Origin: Methylobacterium pseudosasicola
GTDB lineage: Bacteria > Pseudomonadota > Alphaproteobacteria > Rhizobiales > Beijerinckiaceae
Direction of reading: 5' to 3'
NCBI RefSeq assembly: GCF_900114535.1
Contig: NZ_FOTK01000018.1
Span: forward strand, 62,001 to 126,000
Length of the DNA: 64,000 nt
Shown here: piece after piece, positions 36,929 to 46,032 of the stretch
Position numbering within the stretch: the stretch's first letter is position 1
Layout of the letters: every line of letters starts with the position of its first letter
Made by a program: the position numbers and the translations under genes
The notes under the pieces: generated by a model
What the model saw: only the letters and a program-made list of their open reading frames with translations
Told to the model about the DNA's origin: nothing
Databases searched by the model: none

Positions 36929-37035
36929 GAATCACGGCCCGGAGGGTGCGCGGAGGAACCTGTTTCCTCCCGTCAAGCTCGCGGGCCGGTGAACGAGACG
37001 CTTGCGGGTGGGAATCAGGTTTTGTTAACGATTAA
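36929..37035 (+). promoter_or_regulatory. ctrA promoter region with GANTC and TTAA half-sites
   Basis: In the 420-base gap between fliI and ctrA lie two GANTC sites (36929-36933 and 37012-37016), the CcrM methylation target, and two TTAA half-sites (37025-37028, 37032-37035) about 113 bases before the ctrA ATG. The same elements control Caulobacter ctrA P1/P2. I find nothing else in the gap. Confidence 0.6.
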
Positions 37036-37147
37036 TCCATAGCGTTCCACGTCAAGAGCGACGGAGCGCCCGTCCACAGGCCGGTGGCGGGCGATCGGTG
37101 GGGACGTGTCTGCGCGCTGATGCGGCCGGCGGGGCTGGGGACGGACG

Positions 37148-37849
37148 ATGCGTGTACTTTTGATCGAGGACGATAGCGCGACTGCGCAGAGCATCGAGTT
37201 GATGCTCAAGTCCGAGAACTTCAACACCTATACAACCGACCTGGGCGAAGAGGGGATCGACCTCGGCAAGCTCTACGATTACGACATCATCCTGCTCGAT
37301 CTGAACCTGCCCGACATGTCGGGCTACGAGGTGCTGCGCAACCTGCGCGTGGCCAAGGTGAAGACGCCGATCCTGATCCTCTCGGGCATGGCCGGGATCG
37401 AGGACAAGGTGAAGGGCCTCGGCTTCGGCGCCGACGACTACCTCACCAAGCCGTTCCACAAGGACGAGCTGGTCGCCCGCATCCACGCCATCGTGCGCCG
37501 CTCGAAGGGCCACGCCCAGTCGGTCATCACCACCGGCGACCTGATCGTGAACCTCGATCAGAAAACCGTCGAGGTCGGCGGCGCACGGGTGCACCTGACC
37601 GGCAAGGAGTACCAGATGCTGGAGCTCCTCTCGCTCCGGAAGGGCACGACGCTCACCAAGGAGATGTTCCTCAACCATCTCTACGGCGGCATGGACGAGC
37701 CCGAGCTGAAGATCATCGACGTGTTCATCTGCAAGCTGCGCAAGAAGCTCGCCAATGCCAGCCAGGGCAAGAACTACATCGAGACTGTCTGGGGCCGCGG
37801 CTACGTGCTGCGCGAGCCGATGGATGCCGAGGAGCGCATGGCGGTCTGA
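37148..37849 (+). CDS. ctrA: cell-cycle response regulator CtrA
   Basis: 233-residue OmpR-family response regulator. The receiver domain holds IEDDSATAQ (acidic pocket), phospho-acceptor Asp51 in LLDLNLPDMSG, and Lys near 103 in LTKPF. The winged-helix domain holds LTGKEYQMLELLSLRKG and ETVWGRGYVLREP. This is near-identical in pattern to Caulobacter CtrA, the master regulator of flagellar, chemotaxis and division genes. GGGGACGG precedes the ATG. A strong terminator follows. Confidence 0.98.
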   Translation: MRVLLIEDDSATAQSIELMLKSENFNTYTTDLGEEGIDLGKLYDYDIILLDLNLPDMSGYEVLRNLRVAKVKTPILILSGMAGIEDKVKGLGFGADDYLTKPFHKDELVARIHAIVRRSKGHAQSVITTGDLIVNLDQKTVEVGGARVHLTGKEYQMLELLSLRKGTTLTKEMFLNHLYGGMDEPELKIIDVFICKLRKKLANASQGKNYIETVWGRGYVLREPMDAEERMAV

Positions 37850-37875
37850 TCCACCCGGATCATCGCCGTTCTCGA

Positions 37876-37916
37876 AAAACCCCGTGCGGCTCGGCCGCGC
37901 GGGGTTTTCGTTTTTT
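37876..37916 (+). terminator. rho-independent terminator after ctrA
   Basis: AAAACCCCG...CGGGGTTTT stem with an inner GCGG/CCGC pairing, followed by CG and six T. Confidence 0.9.
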
Positions 37917-37974
37917 GCGCATCGTCCTGAAAGGTGGCTGCGGGCTTTCGGAAAAAACGATGCCGCCTTGAGCC

Positions 37975-38742
37975 CTATCGGACTCCGGCTCGGGAAAAGA
38001 CCTGGGCGGCCGGGGCGACCACCACGTAGCCGCCGCACGGGGCGGTGCGGGTGATCACGGCGCTCGCCACGCCCCAGACATAGGTCCCGCCGCGATCCTG
38101 CGCGACGACGGGACCACCGGAATCGCCGAAGCAGATCCGGGCGCCGTTCGCCCGGGCGATGGTCAGGCCGGTGTTGCTGGCCGCCACCGGCGTCAGGCTG
38201 GCGGTGCGCAGGCGCCCGACGCCGCGCCCGGACAGGCCGGCCCCGGCGATCCGCAGGCTCTTCGGGATACGGCGCGGGTCGGCCGCGAGCGGCACCGGGC
38301 GCCGGTCGCGCACCGGCTCGGTGAGGCGCAGGACCGCGAGATCGAGGGACAGGTCGGCGAAGCTCACGTCGGGCGCCGCATTCGGCAGCATCTCGCCGGG
38401 ATCGGGGCTGTAGCGGGACGCGACCCGGGCGCCGTAGACCGGCCGCGTCGGCTCGGTGCCGCGGAAGAACACCACCAGCGCGCCGAGCGGATCGCCGTTC
38501 ACGCAATGCGCCGCGGTGAGCACGAGGTCCGGCGCGATCAGGATGCCGGTGCAGCGTGTGAGGTTCAGCGCCTCCTCGGGCTGGGTGATCGTCCCGATGG
38601 CGACGGTGGCCTGCGCGAGGGCATCCCGCCCCGCCGGCGCACCGCCGTCGATCGCGGCGGCCGGCCCCGCCAGACCGAGCCCGATCGCGGAGGCGCCTAG
38701 AGCGGCTGCGAGCCGCGTCCCGATGGTCCCGACACTGATCAC
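37975..38742 (-). CDS. secreted trypsin-like serine protease
   Basis: Chymotrypsin-fold (S1) protease of about 255 residues with a signal peptide ending GPAAA. The catalytic triad is visible: His in LTAAHCV, Asp in LDLAVLRLTEP and Ser in CFGDSGGPVV. Probably periplasmic or secreted; no PDZ domain, so not DegP-like. GTG at 38742 is preferred (AAGG seven bases upstream, good signal peptide); ATG at 38772 is an alternative. Confidence 0.85.
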   Translation of the reverse strand: MISVGTIGTRLAAALGASAIGLGLAGPAAAIDGGAPAGRDALAQATVAIGTITQPEEALNLTRCTGILIAPDLVLTAAHCVNGDPLGALVVFFRGTEPTRPVYGARVASRYSPDPGEMLPNAAPDVSFADLSLDLAVLRLTEPVRDRRPVPLAADPRRIPKSLRIAGAGLSGRGVGRLRTASLTPVAASNTGLTIARANGARICFGDSGGPVVAQDRGGTYVWGVASAVITRTAPCGGYVVVAPAAQVFSRAGVR

Positions 38743-38826
38743 GCGCAAACCTTGCTGCTCCGAGCCCCGCATCAGAGATGCGGCACCGGGCACCCGGCGC
38801 AATCGGGCGTGAGGACGCGGCCTCCT

Positions 38827-40224
38827 TCAGCGCGCCACCGTCCAGGTGCTGGTGCCGTCCTTGTTGTCCTTCACCGATACGCCCATGGCGGCGAGCGCGT
38901 CGCGGGCGCGGTCGGAGGCCGCCCAGTCCTTGGCGGCGCGGGCGGCCCGGCGCTCGGCGATCAGCGCCTCCACGGCGGCGACATCGATCCCGGCGGCGGC
39001 GACCTGATCCTGCTCGCGGTCGCTGCGGGTGCGCGTGAGCAGGCCGAACAGGTTCGCGCCGGCCCGCAGGGACGCAGCCTCGTCGGAACCGCCACCGGCG
39101 AGGCCGTGCAGCGCGTTGATCGCGGCCGGCGTGTTGAGGTCGTCGCAGAGCGCATCGAGCACCGTGGCCGGCACCGCCTCGGCGGCCGGCGTATCCCCGG
39201 CGGCGTTGTACCAGCGGTCGAGCACCCGGCTCGCCTCCTCAAGTGCACGCAGGGTCCAGTCGATCGGCTGCCGATAATGCGTCCTGAACATCGCAAGGCG
39301 CATGACATCGCCCGGCCAATCCTTCAGCACATCGCGGATGGTGATGAAATTGCCGAGCGACTTCGACATCTTCTCGCCCTCCACCTGCAGGAAGCCGTTA
39401 TGCAGCCAGACATTGGCCATCACCGGCGTCCCGAAGCAGCAGCGCGATTGGGCCACCTCGTTCTCGTGGTGGGGGAAGATCAGGTCGATGCCGCCGGCAT
39501 GGATGTCGAAGGTTTTGCCGAGGTGCTTGGCCGACATTGCGGAGCACTCGATATGCCAGCCCGGACGCCCGGGCTCGGCGATCCCGGCGGGTGACGGCCA
39601 GGACGGCTCGCCGGGCTTCGAGGGCTTCCACAGCACGAAATCGAACGGCGAGCGCTTGTAGGGCGCGACCTCGACTCGGGCGCCGGCCTCCATCTCGTCT
39701 AGGGGTCGCTTCGAGAGGCGGCCGTAATCGGGCATGGCCGGCACGTCGAACAGCACGTGCCCCTCGGCCACATAGGCGTAACCGCCTGCGACAAGCGCAT
39801 CGATCATCGTGCGCATCTCGGCAATGTGATCGGTGGCCCGGGGCTCGATGAAGCGGGGCGGCTCGCCCGGCACATTTACGTCTTCGGGCATCAGCAGGCC
39901 GAGGCCGCGCAGATCCCGGTGGAACTGCGCCAGCGTACCGTCGGTGAGTTCGCGGATGGTGATGCCGCGCTCGGCCGCCCGGGCGTTGATCTTGTCGTCC
40001 ACGTCCGTGACGTTGCGGGCATAGGTCACGTGCGCCGGCCCGTAGAGGTGGCGCAGCAGCCGGAACAGCAGGTCGAAGACGATGAATGCGCGCCCGTTGC
40101 CGATATGGGCCGCGTCGTAGACGGTCGGGCCGCAGACATACATCCGCACCTGGGCGGGATCGATCGGCGTGAACGCTTCCTTGGCGCTCGTCAGCGTGTT
40201 GTAGAGCCGCAACATCGGCGCCAT
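38827..40224 (-). CDS. cysS: cysteinyl-tRNA synthetase
   Basis: Class I synthetase of 465 residues charging tRNA-Cys. Zinc-site CGPTVYDAAHIGN (with HIGH-like HIGN), the second zinc ligand area GWHIECSAMS, FPHHENEVAQS and the KMSKS loop EGEKMSKSLGNF are all present. Of three closely spaced ATGs (40233, 40224, 40215) the middle one has AAGGGG at nine bases. Single essential gene, no operon partner evident. Confidence 0.96.
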   Translation of the reverse strand: MAPMLRLYNTLTSAKEAFTPIDPAQVRMYVCGPTVYDAAHIGNGRAFIVFDLLFRLLRHLYGPAHVTYARNVTDVDDKINARAAERGITIRELTDGTLAQFHRDLRGLGLLMPEDVNVPGEPPRFIEPRATDHIAEMRTMIDALVAGGYAYVAEGHVLFDVPAMPDYGRLSKRPLDEMEAGARVEVAPYKRSPFDFVLWKPSKPGEPSWPSPAGIAEPGRPGWHIECSAMSAKHLGKTFDIHAGGIDLIFPHHENEVAQSRCCFGTPVMANVWLHNGFLQVEGEKMSKSLGNFITIRDVLKDWPGDVMRLAMFRTHYRQPIDWTLRALEEASRVLDRWYNAAGDTPAAEAVPATVLDALCDDLNTPAAINALHGLAGGGSDEAASLRAGANLFGLLTRTRSDREQDQVAAAGIDVAAVEALIAERRAARAAKDWAASDRARDALAAMGVSVKDNKDGTSTWTVAR

Positions 40225-40533
40225 GAAACCCATCCCCTTCCGGCGCCGCAGCCGATCTTCGGCGCCGCGCCGTCGCCGGAAAACCGGCCCTGCCCTCAAT
40301 GACCTGCGGGCACTGCGAAGCGAAGAGCGGCCGAACGATGGCGGCTCACGCCCCGCCGCAGCAGCCCGCTGTTGCGCTGCGGCGACGGTGCCGCCCGCAC
40401 GATGGGGCTAACGCAAAAGCGTGAGGAATTCGAGATGGTCCTCGCACGGGACGGGTAAGCCTTCCTTAACCGCGTCGTCGGACCGTCCGGACCAAGAACC
40501 TCGAACCCAAGATACTGTGCCCAAGGAAAGTCC
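40225..40533. other. 309-base divergent promoter region
   Basis: Lies between cysS and a small secreted-protein gene. Only a single TTAAC half-site near 40468 stands out. No gene, hairpin or conserved RNA is evident. Confidence 0.4.
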
Positions 40534-40881
40534 ATGCGACGCAAGGCTGCCGGTTACTTCGTCATCGCGGCTTCCCTGACCACGGCCTGCCTCGCGCAGG
40601 GCGCGTTCGCCGGCAGCGACGGCGAGACGCCCGCGAAGGCCCCGAGCCATGTCGAGAAGACCTTTCTGATCCCGTCGAGCGACGGCTACGGCGTCGGCGA
40701 TTGCCTGACGACCCCCGGCAGCGAGTGCGGCCAGGTGGTCGCCAATGCCTGGTGCGAGGCGCAGGGCTACGCCGCCGCCAACACCTTCGGGATCGCCGCC
40801 GCCGACGAGTATACCGGCGCCATCGAGCAGCCGATCGCGACCCCGACCGAGCGCCCGATCCGCATCACCTGCCGGGACTGA
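40534..40881 (+). CDS. small secreted protein of unknown function
   Basis: 115 residues with a signal peptide (about 1-26, ending GAFA). The mature part has four cysteines (GDCLTTPGSECG, NAWCEAQG and ITCRD) likely forming two disulfides, and ends shortly after the last one. I recall similar short exported proteins in Rhizobiales but know no function. It converges on the creA gene, with ten bases between the stops. Confidence 0.65.
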   Translation: MRRKAAGYFVIAASLTTACLAQGAFAGSDGETPAKAPSHVEKTFLIPSSDGYGVGDCLTTPGSECGQVVANAWCEAQGYAAANTFGIAAADEYTGAIEQPIATPTERPIRITCRD

Positions 40882-40891
40882 CGAAGCGGCG

Positions 40892-41407
40892 TCAGCCCTT
40901 CACGAAATCCGAGCATTTCGGTGCCGGCTCGGTGCCCCAGGGCGCCAACGGCACCGCCGAGGTCGAGTTTTTCGGCGACCCCTGGATGACCTTGAATGAA
41001 TAGACCATGTAGATCAGCGTATTGCGCTGGGCATCACAGCCACGCACGATCTGCATCGACTTGAAGATCAGCGAACGCCGCTCGCTGAAGACCACCTCGC
41101 CCTGGCCCAGCTTTCCCTTGAAAGCGATCGGTCCGGTCTGGCGGCAGGCGAGCGAGATGTCGGAGACGTCCTCGGCTAGCCCGAGCGTCCCCTTGATGCC
41201 GCCCTTCTCCGGCTGCGTGTACCAGCAAGCGACCCCCGACACGGCCGGATCGTCGATGCCGTAGACGACGAGCTTGTCGTTAGGGGTCAGCGGTCGCCAG
41301 ACCGTGGATTTGGAAAAGATCCGGTCCGGCTCCTGGGCCGAGGCCGGTCCGGCCGCCGCCAGGCCGAGGGCGAAAAGCCCAACACAAGTGAGACTCCGAA
41401 ACCACAT
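40892..41407 (-). CDS. creA: CreA family periplasmic protein
   Basis: 171 residues with a signal peptide ending PASAQ. Family-defining features: NDKLVVYGIDDPAVSGVACW, GGIKGTLGLAEDVSDISLACRQ and GEVVFSERRSLIFKSMQIVR, then a hydrophilic tail ending CSDFVKG. CreA proteins are widespread exported proteins of unknown biochemical role. Divergent from the DUF2865 gene. Confidence 0.9.
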   Translation of the reverse strand: MWFRSLTCVGLFALGLAAAGPASAQEPDRIFSKSTVWRPLTPNDKLVVYGIDDPAVSGVACWYTQPEKGGIKGTLGLAEDVSDISLACRQTGPIAFKGKLGQGEVVFSERRSLIFKSMQIVRGCDAQRNTLIYMVYSFKVIQGSPKNSTSAVPLAPWGTEPAPKCSDFVKG

Positions 41408-41557
41408 CGCGGGTCAATTCCCTGCCCAAGCACGCCGCCCGGATGTAGGAGGACTGTCCCCGCGTTGCGAGGGGGCGTACAGTCAAGCTGCTTCGGTCCC
41501 GAGGCATGGGCGGCGCACGTTCGACCAGCGGGATTGAGAGTATTTCCGATCAACGCG

Positions 41558-42634
41558 ATGCAGCCGATGCTTGACCGCCCGATCGTCCGTTCGCTCGGCC
41601 GCCTCGTTCTGAGCGCGGCCTTGGCGTGCGGTCTGTCCCTGAGCCTCGCCCCCGCTAAGGCGCAGGAGGCGCCGGCCGGTGCACCCGCCGCCGGTGAGGC
41701 GAAGCCTGGCGCGCCACAGCTGCCGTCGCCCGCCTGCCGGCGCTATCGGGCAGAGCTAGCCTCCGTCCAGAACGGCGCCAGCACGACCCGGGCGCTCAAC
41801 GACGAGATCGGGCGGCTGGAGGCCTATTTCCGCGGGCTGAACTGCGAGGGCGGCAAGTTCCTGTTCTTCGATACCCGCCCGCCCCAGTGCGGCGCCGTGG
41901 AGCAGCGCATCCGCGCGCTCAAGGCGACCTATGGCGGCGCGGTGTTCGACGATAGCGGCGCCCGCAAGCGCGAATTGCAGGGGCTGGTCTCCGCCAATTG
42001 CCCGGCCCGGGAGACCTATGCCGGCACCGGCGAGGCCTATGCCAAGGGCGGCCCGCAGATGGTCTGCGTGCGGACCTGCGACGGCGGCTTCTTCCCGATG
42101 CGCAACCTGCCCGAGGGCCGCGGCGGCGCCGACGAGATGTGCCAGGCGCTCTGCCCCGGCACCGAAGCCCAGGCCTATGCGATGCCCTACGGCGACGAGG
42201 CGCTGAAGCACGCGGCCTCGGTGAAGGGCAGCCGCGCCTATGTGAGCCTCGCCAACGCGTTCAAGTTCCGCAAGGAATTCGTCCCGAACTGCTCCTGCAA
42301 GCCGCAGAACCAGACCTGGGCGCAGTCGCTCGTGAAGGCCGAGAGCATGCTGGTGCGGCACAAGGGCGATATCTTCGTCACGCCCATGCAGGCCGAGGCG
42401 CTGTCGCGCCCGAAGGTGCGCCTGACTCTGGTCGGCCGGGCCGACCGGACGGCCGCCGAGCTCGCCGCCGACGCCGCCGGACGTGCCGGGGTCGAGATGA
42501 ATGCCGGTGCGGGGGAGAAGACCGGCGAGACCAAGGCGGGCGAGGTGAAGGCGGCTGGCACCAAGCCCGACCATGTCGCCGTGCGGATCATCGCCCCCGA
42601 CATGATCGCGGTGCCCCAGCGGCTGACGCCCTGA
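41558..42634 (+). CDS. exported DUF2865 protein
   Basis: 358 residues from the ATG at 41558; a signal peptide ends APAKAQ, and an ATG at 41567 is an alternative. The centre has the DUF2865 pattern CVRTCDGGFFPMRNLPEG, EMCQALCPGTEAQAY and NCSCKPQNQTWAQSL with paired cysteines. The N-terminal part (ACRRYRAELASVQNGAS-like) is helical. The Lys/Glu/Ala-rich C-terminal 60 residues are low complexity. This family occurs in Rhizobiales envelopes; function unknown. Confidence 0.8.
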   Translation: MQPMLDRPIVRSLGRLVLSAALACGLSLSLAPAKAQEAPAGAPAAGEAKPGAPQLPSPACRRYRAELASVQNGASTTRALNDEIGRLEAYFRGLNCEGGKFLFFDTRPPQCGAVEQRIRALKATYGGAVFDDSGARKRELQGLVSANCPARETYAGTGEAYAKGGPQMVCVRTCDGGFFPMRNLPEGRGGADEMCQALCPGTEAQAYAMPYGDEALKHAASVKGSRAYVSLANAFKFRKEFVPNCSCKPQNQTWAQSLVKAESMLVRHKGDIFVTPMQAEALSRPKVRLTLVGRADRTAAELAADAAGRAGVEMNAGAGEKTGETKAGEVKAAGTKPDHVAVRIIAPDMIAVPQRLTP

Positions 42635-42711
42635 CGGAGTCTTGAGCGGCCGGCGCGGAACCATAGGCCGCGCGCAGGGTTCGGGTCGGCTCGATCCGAA
42701 ATGAGGCCCCG

Positions 42712-44706
42712 ATGCGGCTCCTGCGACTGATCCTCCTCACTGGCACGGTGCTCCCGGGCCTGACCCTGGTGCAGCCCGCCGGCGCATCCCCGGACCAGTT
42801 ACTCCTGGCCCAGGGCGGCCCCGACGAGCGCGGTCCGCGCGGCGGCGGCGAGCCGCCCCATGGCGGGCCCCGTCCGGAACGTCCACCGCAGGAGCGTCCC
42901 GGACCGCCGCCGGGTCCGCCCCCCGCCGCCCGCGAGCGGCCCGAGCCACGGCCCGAGCGCGCCCCGCCCCCGAGGGAGCGTCCCGAGCCGCCGCGTGAGC
43001 GCCAACCCCAGGCCGAGCCGCCTCCGCGCGAGCGCGCCCCCGAGCGTCGGCCCGAGCCACCGGCGGCGCGTCCGCCCGCTCAGGAGCGTCGGCCAGATCG
43101 CGGGCCGGACAGCCAGGAGCGCCCAGCGCCGGAGCAACGGCGCGCGCCAGATCGTCCCGCCGTCGATCGCCCTGCACAGGAGCGGCCCGGACCCGACCGG
43201 CAGCCGGTACAGCGTGAACCATCGCCACCACCCTCACCCCGGTCGGCGCCCGAACGTCCGTCGCAGCCGCAGCGTGCTCCGGATCAGGACCGCCGGCCTC
43301 CGGACCTGGAGCGTACGACGCCGAATGTCACACCGAATGCTCCGGCGCAGCGCCGGGACGCCGCGCCCGATCGCGAGGGCCCAGCGCAGCGTTCCGGTGT
43401 CCCAAGTGCGCCGCCTGCGAACGCTGCTCCCGGCGTGCCAGGCCGGCCGGTACAGCGCCCGGACGCTCAGCCCCAGCCGAATGCAAGCCCCGGCGCCGAG
43501 CCCGGCCGGCCCGTGCCACCCAACATGGCCCCCGGCGTTCCCGGACGGCCGGTCCAACGCTTGGAGAACCAGCCGGGCTCCGAGCCCGGTCGCCCGGTGC
43601 CCCCGAACATGGCGCCGGGGGTTCCCGGCCGCCCCGTCCAGCCGCCGGGACCACCGCCCGGCGCCGACGCTCCGCCTCCGCCCCCCGGCGTACAGCCGGG
43701 TCAGCCGCCCGCCGGCGGGCCGGGCGCGCGCGGCGCGTTCAACAGGCCGGGCCAGCCGGGCTACGTCCCCGGCGGCTTCCGCGCGGAGGACGACGTGCGC
43801 GACTACGATCAGGTCCGGCGCGACCGACGCGAATTCAGTGAGGGCGGCCGGACCTATTACCGGGAGCCCGGCCGCATCATCGTCCGGGATCGCGACGGCT
43901 ACCTGATCCGCCACGACGAGAACGAGCGGTTCCGGGATCTCGACCCGCGCGGCTTTCGCTCCGAACGGCGCGGCGCCGACTATTACAGCTTCATCGACCG
44001 GCCGGGCGGCGAGCAGATCGTCACCGTTACGGACGATGACGGCCGGTTGCTGCGCCGCTACCGTCGTTTCCGGGACGGCCGCGAGGTGGTGATCATCGAC
44101 AACGGTTATGCCGGCCCGCCGCGCCCGATCTACGAGGACGTGGTCGTGCTGCCGCCCCCCGACATCCGCATCCCCCGCGACCGCTACGTGGTGGAATACG
44201 AGCAGGCGGACGAGGGCGCGGTCTACGAAGCCTTGACGGCCCCGCCGGTGGTCGCCGTGGACCGCCGCTACACCCTGGATCAGGTCCGCTACAGCCCGGA
44301 TCTGCGCGCCCGGATGCGCTCGGTGGACATCGACACGATCAATTTCGATACGGCCTCGTACACGGTCACGCCGGACCAGGCGGCCCGGCTGTCGGTGATC
44401 GCGGCCGCCATCAACCGAGCGATCCGCGCCAACCCGCAGGAAGTCTTCCTGATCGAGGGCTACACCGACGCGGTGGGCTCCGACATCGACAACCTGTCCC
44501 TGTCGGACCGCCGGGCGCAATCGGTGGCGACCGTGCTGACTCAGCAATTCCAAGTGCCGCCGGAGAACCTGACCACCCAGGGCTACGGCGAGCAGTACCT
44601 GAAGGTGAACACGCAGAGCGCCTCCCGGGAGAACCGCCGCGTCACGGTCCGCCGGATCACGCCGCTGCTGCAACAGGGGACGGCGCAGGCGCAGCCACCC
44701 CGCTGA
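42712..44706 (+). CDS. Pro/Arg-rich OmpA-family outer-membrane or cell-wall-binding protein
   Basis: 664 residues. Signal peptide (ending AGASP or nearby), then about 330 residues of Pro/Arg/Glu/Gln-rich low-complexity sequence with repeated NMAPGVPGRPVQ-type units (DNA 43429-43650). A middle region follows with RTYYREPGRIIVRDRDGYLIRH and paired acidic/aromatic stretches. The last ~120 residues form an OmpA-like peptidoglycan-binding domain (VFLIEGYTDAVGSDIDNLSLS, GYGEQYL, ENRRVTVRR). The proline-rich part would span the periplasm or protrude. Convergent with the broken MFS gene ten bases downstream. Confidence 0.85.
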   Translation: MRLLRLILLTGTVLPGLTLVQPAGASPDQLLLAQGGPDERGPRGGGEPPHGGPRPERPPQERPGPPPGPPPAARERPEPRPERAPPPRERPEPPRERQPQAEPPPRERAPERRPEPPAARPPAQERRPDRGPDSQERPAPEQRRAPDRPAVDRPAQERPGPDRQPVQREPSPPPSPRSAPERPSQPQRAPDQDRRPPDLERTTPNVTPNAPAQRRDAAPDREGPAQRSGVPSAPPANAAPGVPGRPVQRPDAQPQPNASPGAEPGRPVPPNMAPGVPGRPVQRLENQPGSEPGRPVPPNMAPGVPGRPVQPPGPPPGADAPPPPPGVQPGQPPAGGPGARGAFNRPGQPGYVPGGFRAEDDVRDYDQVRRDRREFSEGGRTYYREPGRIIVRDRDGYLIRHDENERFRDLDPRGFRSERRGADYYSFIDRPGGEQIVTVTDDDGRLLRRYRRFRDGREVVIIDNGYAGPPRPIYEDVVVLPPPDIRIPRDRYVVEYEQADEGAVYEALTAPPVVAVDRRYTLDQVRYSPDLRARMRSVDIDTINFDTASYTVTPDQAARLSVIAAAINRAIRANPQEVFLIEGYTDAVGSDIDNLSLSDRRAQSVATVLTQQFQVPPENLTTQGYGEQYLKVNTQSASRENRRVTVRRITPLLQQGTAQAQPPR

Positions 44707-44715
44707 GCGGCGCCA

Positions 44716-45932
44716 TCACGCCGCCAGTTCCCGCGCTTGGCGCGGGGTGAGGCTGAGCAGCCCGAGTACCGCGAGCCCCGCGCCGATCCAGAGCGGGGCC
44801 GCGAGGCCGTAGCCATGGTCGATCGCGAGGCCACCGAGCCATGTTCCGAGGGCGAGGCCCGCCGTGATCACCGAGGTATGGAGGCTATTCACCAGCGGGC
44901 CGGGATGGGCGGCCCGCATCACCCGGGCGACCATGGCCGGGTTGAGGGAAACGCCGGTGAGACCGATCACGAGGAACGCGGCGACGCTGACGGCCGCGTC
45001 GGTCGGGAAGGCCGCGAAACTCGCCAGGGCCGCGGCGAGGATGACGAGGCCGATTGCCAGGACGGGTATCGTGTAGCGATCCGCCAGCCGGCCGATGATG
45101 AGATTACCGATCACCGTCGCGAGCTCGTAGGCGGCGAGCACGATCGGGATCAGCCGCGGCGCCAGTCCGGTGACCTCGGTGAAGATGGCTGTGACGTAGC
45201 TGAAGGCCGCGAAGGTCGCCCCGATGATCAGCCCGCTGGTCGCGTAGGCCGCCCAGAGACGGCCGTTGCGCAGGTCGGCTAGACCGGACGCCAGATCGAC
45301 CTGTGTGCTGCGGGCGGGTCTCGGGATCGCCGGGCCACGACGGCGATACACAGGGCCGTCAATCCGACGATCAGCCAGAAACTGGTGCGCCAGCCGAACA
45401 GGTCGTTGATCACCGCCGCGGCGGGCACGCCGACGACCGGCGAGATCATCAGCCCGGCCAGGACCAGCGAGGCAGCGCGCCCCCGAAGGTCGGTCCGGAC
45501 CGATTCGGCGCAGAGCGTCAGACCGATTCCGAAGCAGGCGGCGCTGGTCACGCCCTGCAGGGTGCGAGCGAGCGCCATCACGGCGTAGCTCGGCGCCACG
45601 GCGGCCAGCGTGCTGCCGATCAGGAACACGCCGAGCAGCCACAGCAGCGCGTCCTTGTTCGACACGCCGAGCCGCAGGAGCAGAGCGATCACCAGCGGGC
45701 CGCCGAAGGTCATGCCGAGGGCAAACAGCGCGATCAGGTTGCCGATCTCGCCCACCGAGACCGCAAAGGCTGTGGCCAGCGACGGCATCAGCCCGGCGAC
45801 CATGAATTCCGCCGTGGTGATCACGAAGATCGTCGCACTGAGGAGATAGACCCAGGGCGGGACCGTGGCGGCGCCGGGCTCGACTGCACCAGTCACGTCC
45901 CGTGCTTCGACCGTTGTCTCCGCTGCCCGCAT
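44716..45932 (-). pseudogene. frameshifted MFS efflux transporter
   Basis: The product is split over two frames. Residues 1 to about 205 (MRAAETTVEARDVTG..., TM1-6, including TTAEFMVAGLMPSL and RTLQGVTSAACFGIGLTL) read from 45932 and stop at 45279. TM7-12 (DLRNGRLWAAYATSG... to PRQARELAA) read in the frame that ends at 44716. Switching needs one base restored (or a -1 shift) at about 45305-45330. Both halves are full-quality MFS sequence, so the lesion is recent or a sequencing error. It belongs with the divergent TetR regulator at 46033 and two operators. Confidence 0.82.
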
Positions 45933-45945
45933 CGTCGGCCCCCAT

Positions 45946-45967
45946 TTCTGTAAACTCGACTACAGAA
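45946..45967. promoter_or_regulatory. TetR operator 1 (efflux gene side)
   Basis: TTCTGTA-N8-TACAGAA, a perfect 7-bp inverted repeat 13 bases upstream of the MFS start codon. A near-copy lies 56 bases away. Confidence 0.75.
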
Positions 45968-45980
45968 TGGGTAAGCGCGC

Positions 45981-46010
45981 TTGCCGCGGGCGGTCAAGCC
46001 ATTCTATAAA
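45981..46010 (+). promoter_or_regulatory. probable promoter of the tetR-type gene
   Basis: TTGCCG (45981-45986), 18-base spacer, TATAAA (46005-46010). The -10 element lies inside operator 2, so regulator binding would block its own transcription. Confidence 0.45.
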
Positions 46011-46023
46011 TCCTGCTACAGAA
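46002..46023. promoter_or_regulatory. TetR operator 2 (regulator side)
   Basis: TTCTATA-N8-TACAGAA, one mismatch in the dyad relative to operator 1, ending nine bases before the regulator's ATG. Confidence 0.7.
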
Positions 46024-46032
46024 AGGTGTGCG

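Noticed and set aside
44716..45945. A single intact 409-codon gene in one frame
   Set aside because: Its first half is Arg/Asp/Gly-rich nonsense while the true TM1-6 sequence is in another frame; a frameshift explains both.
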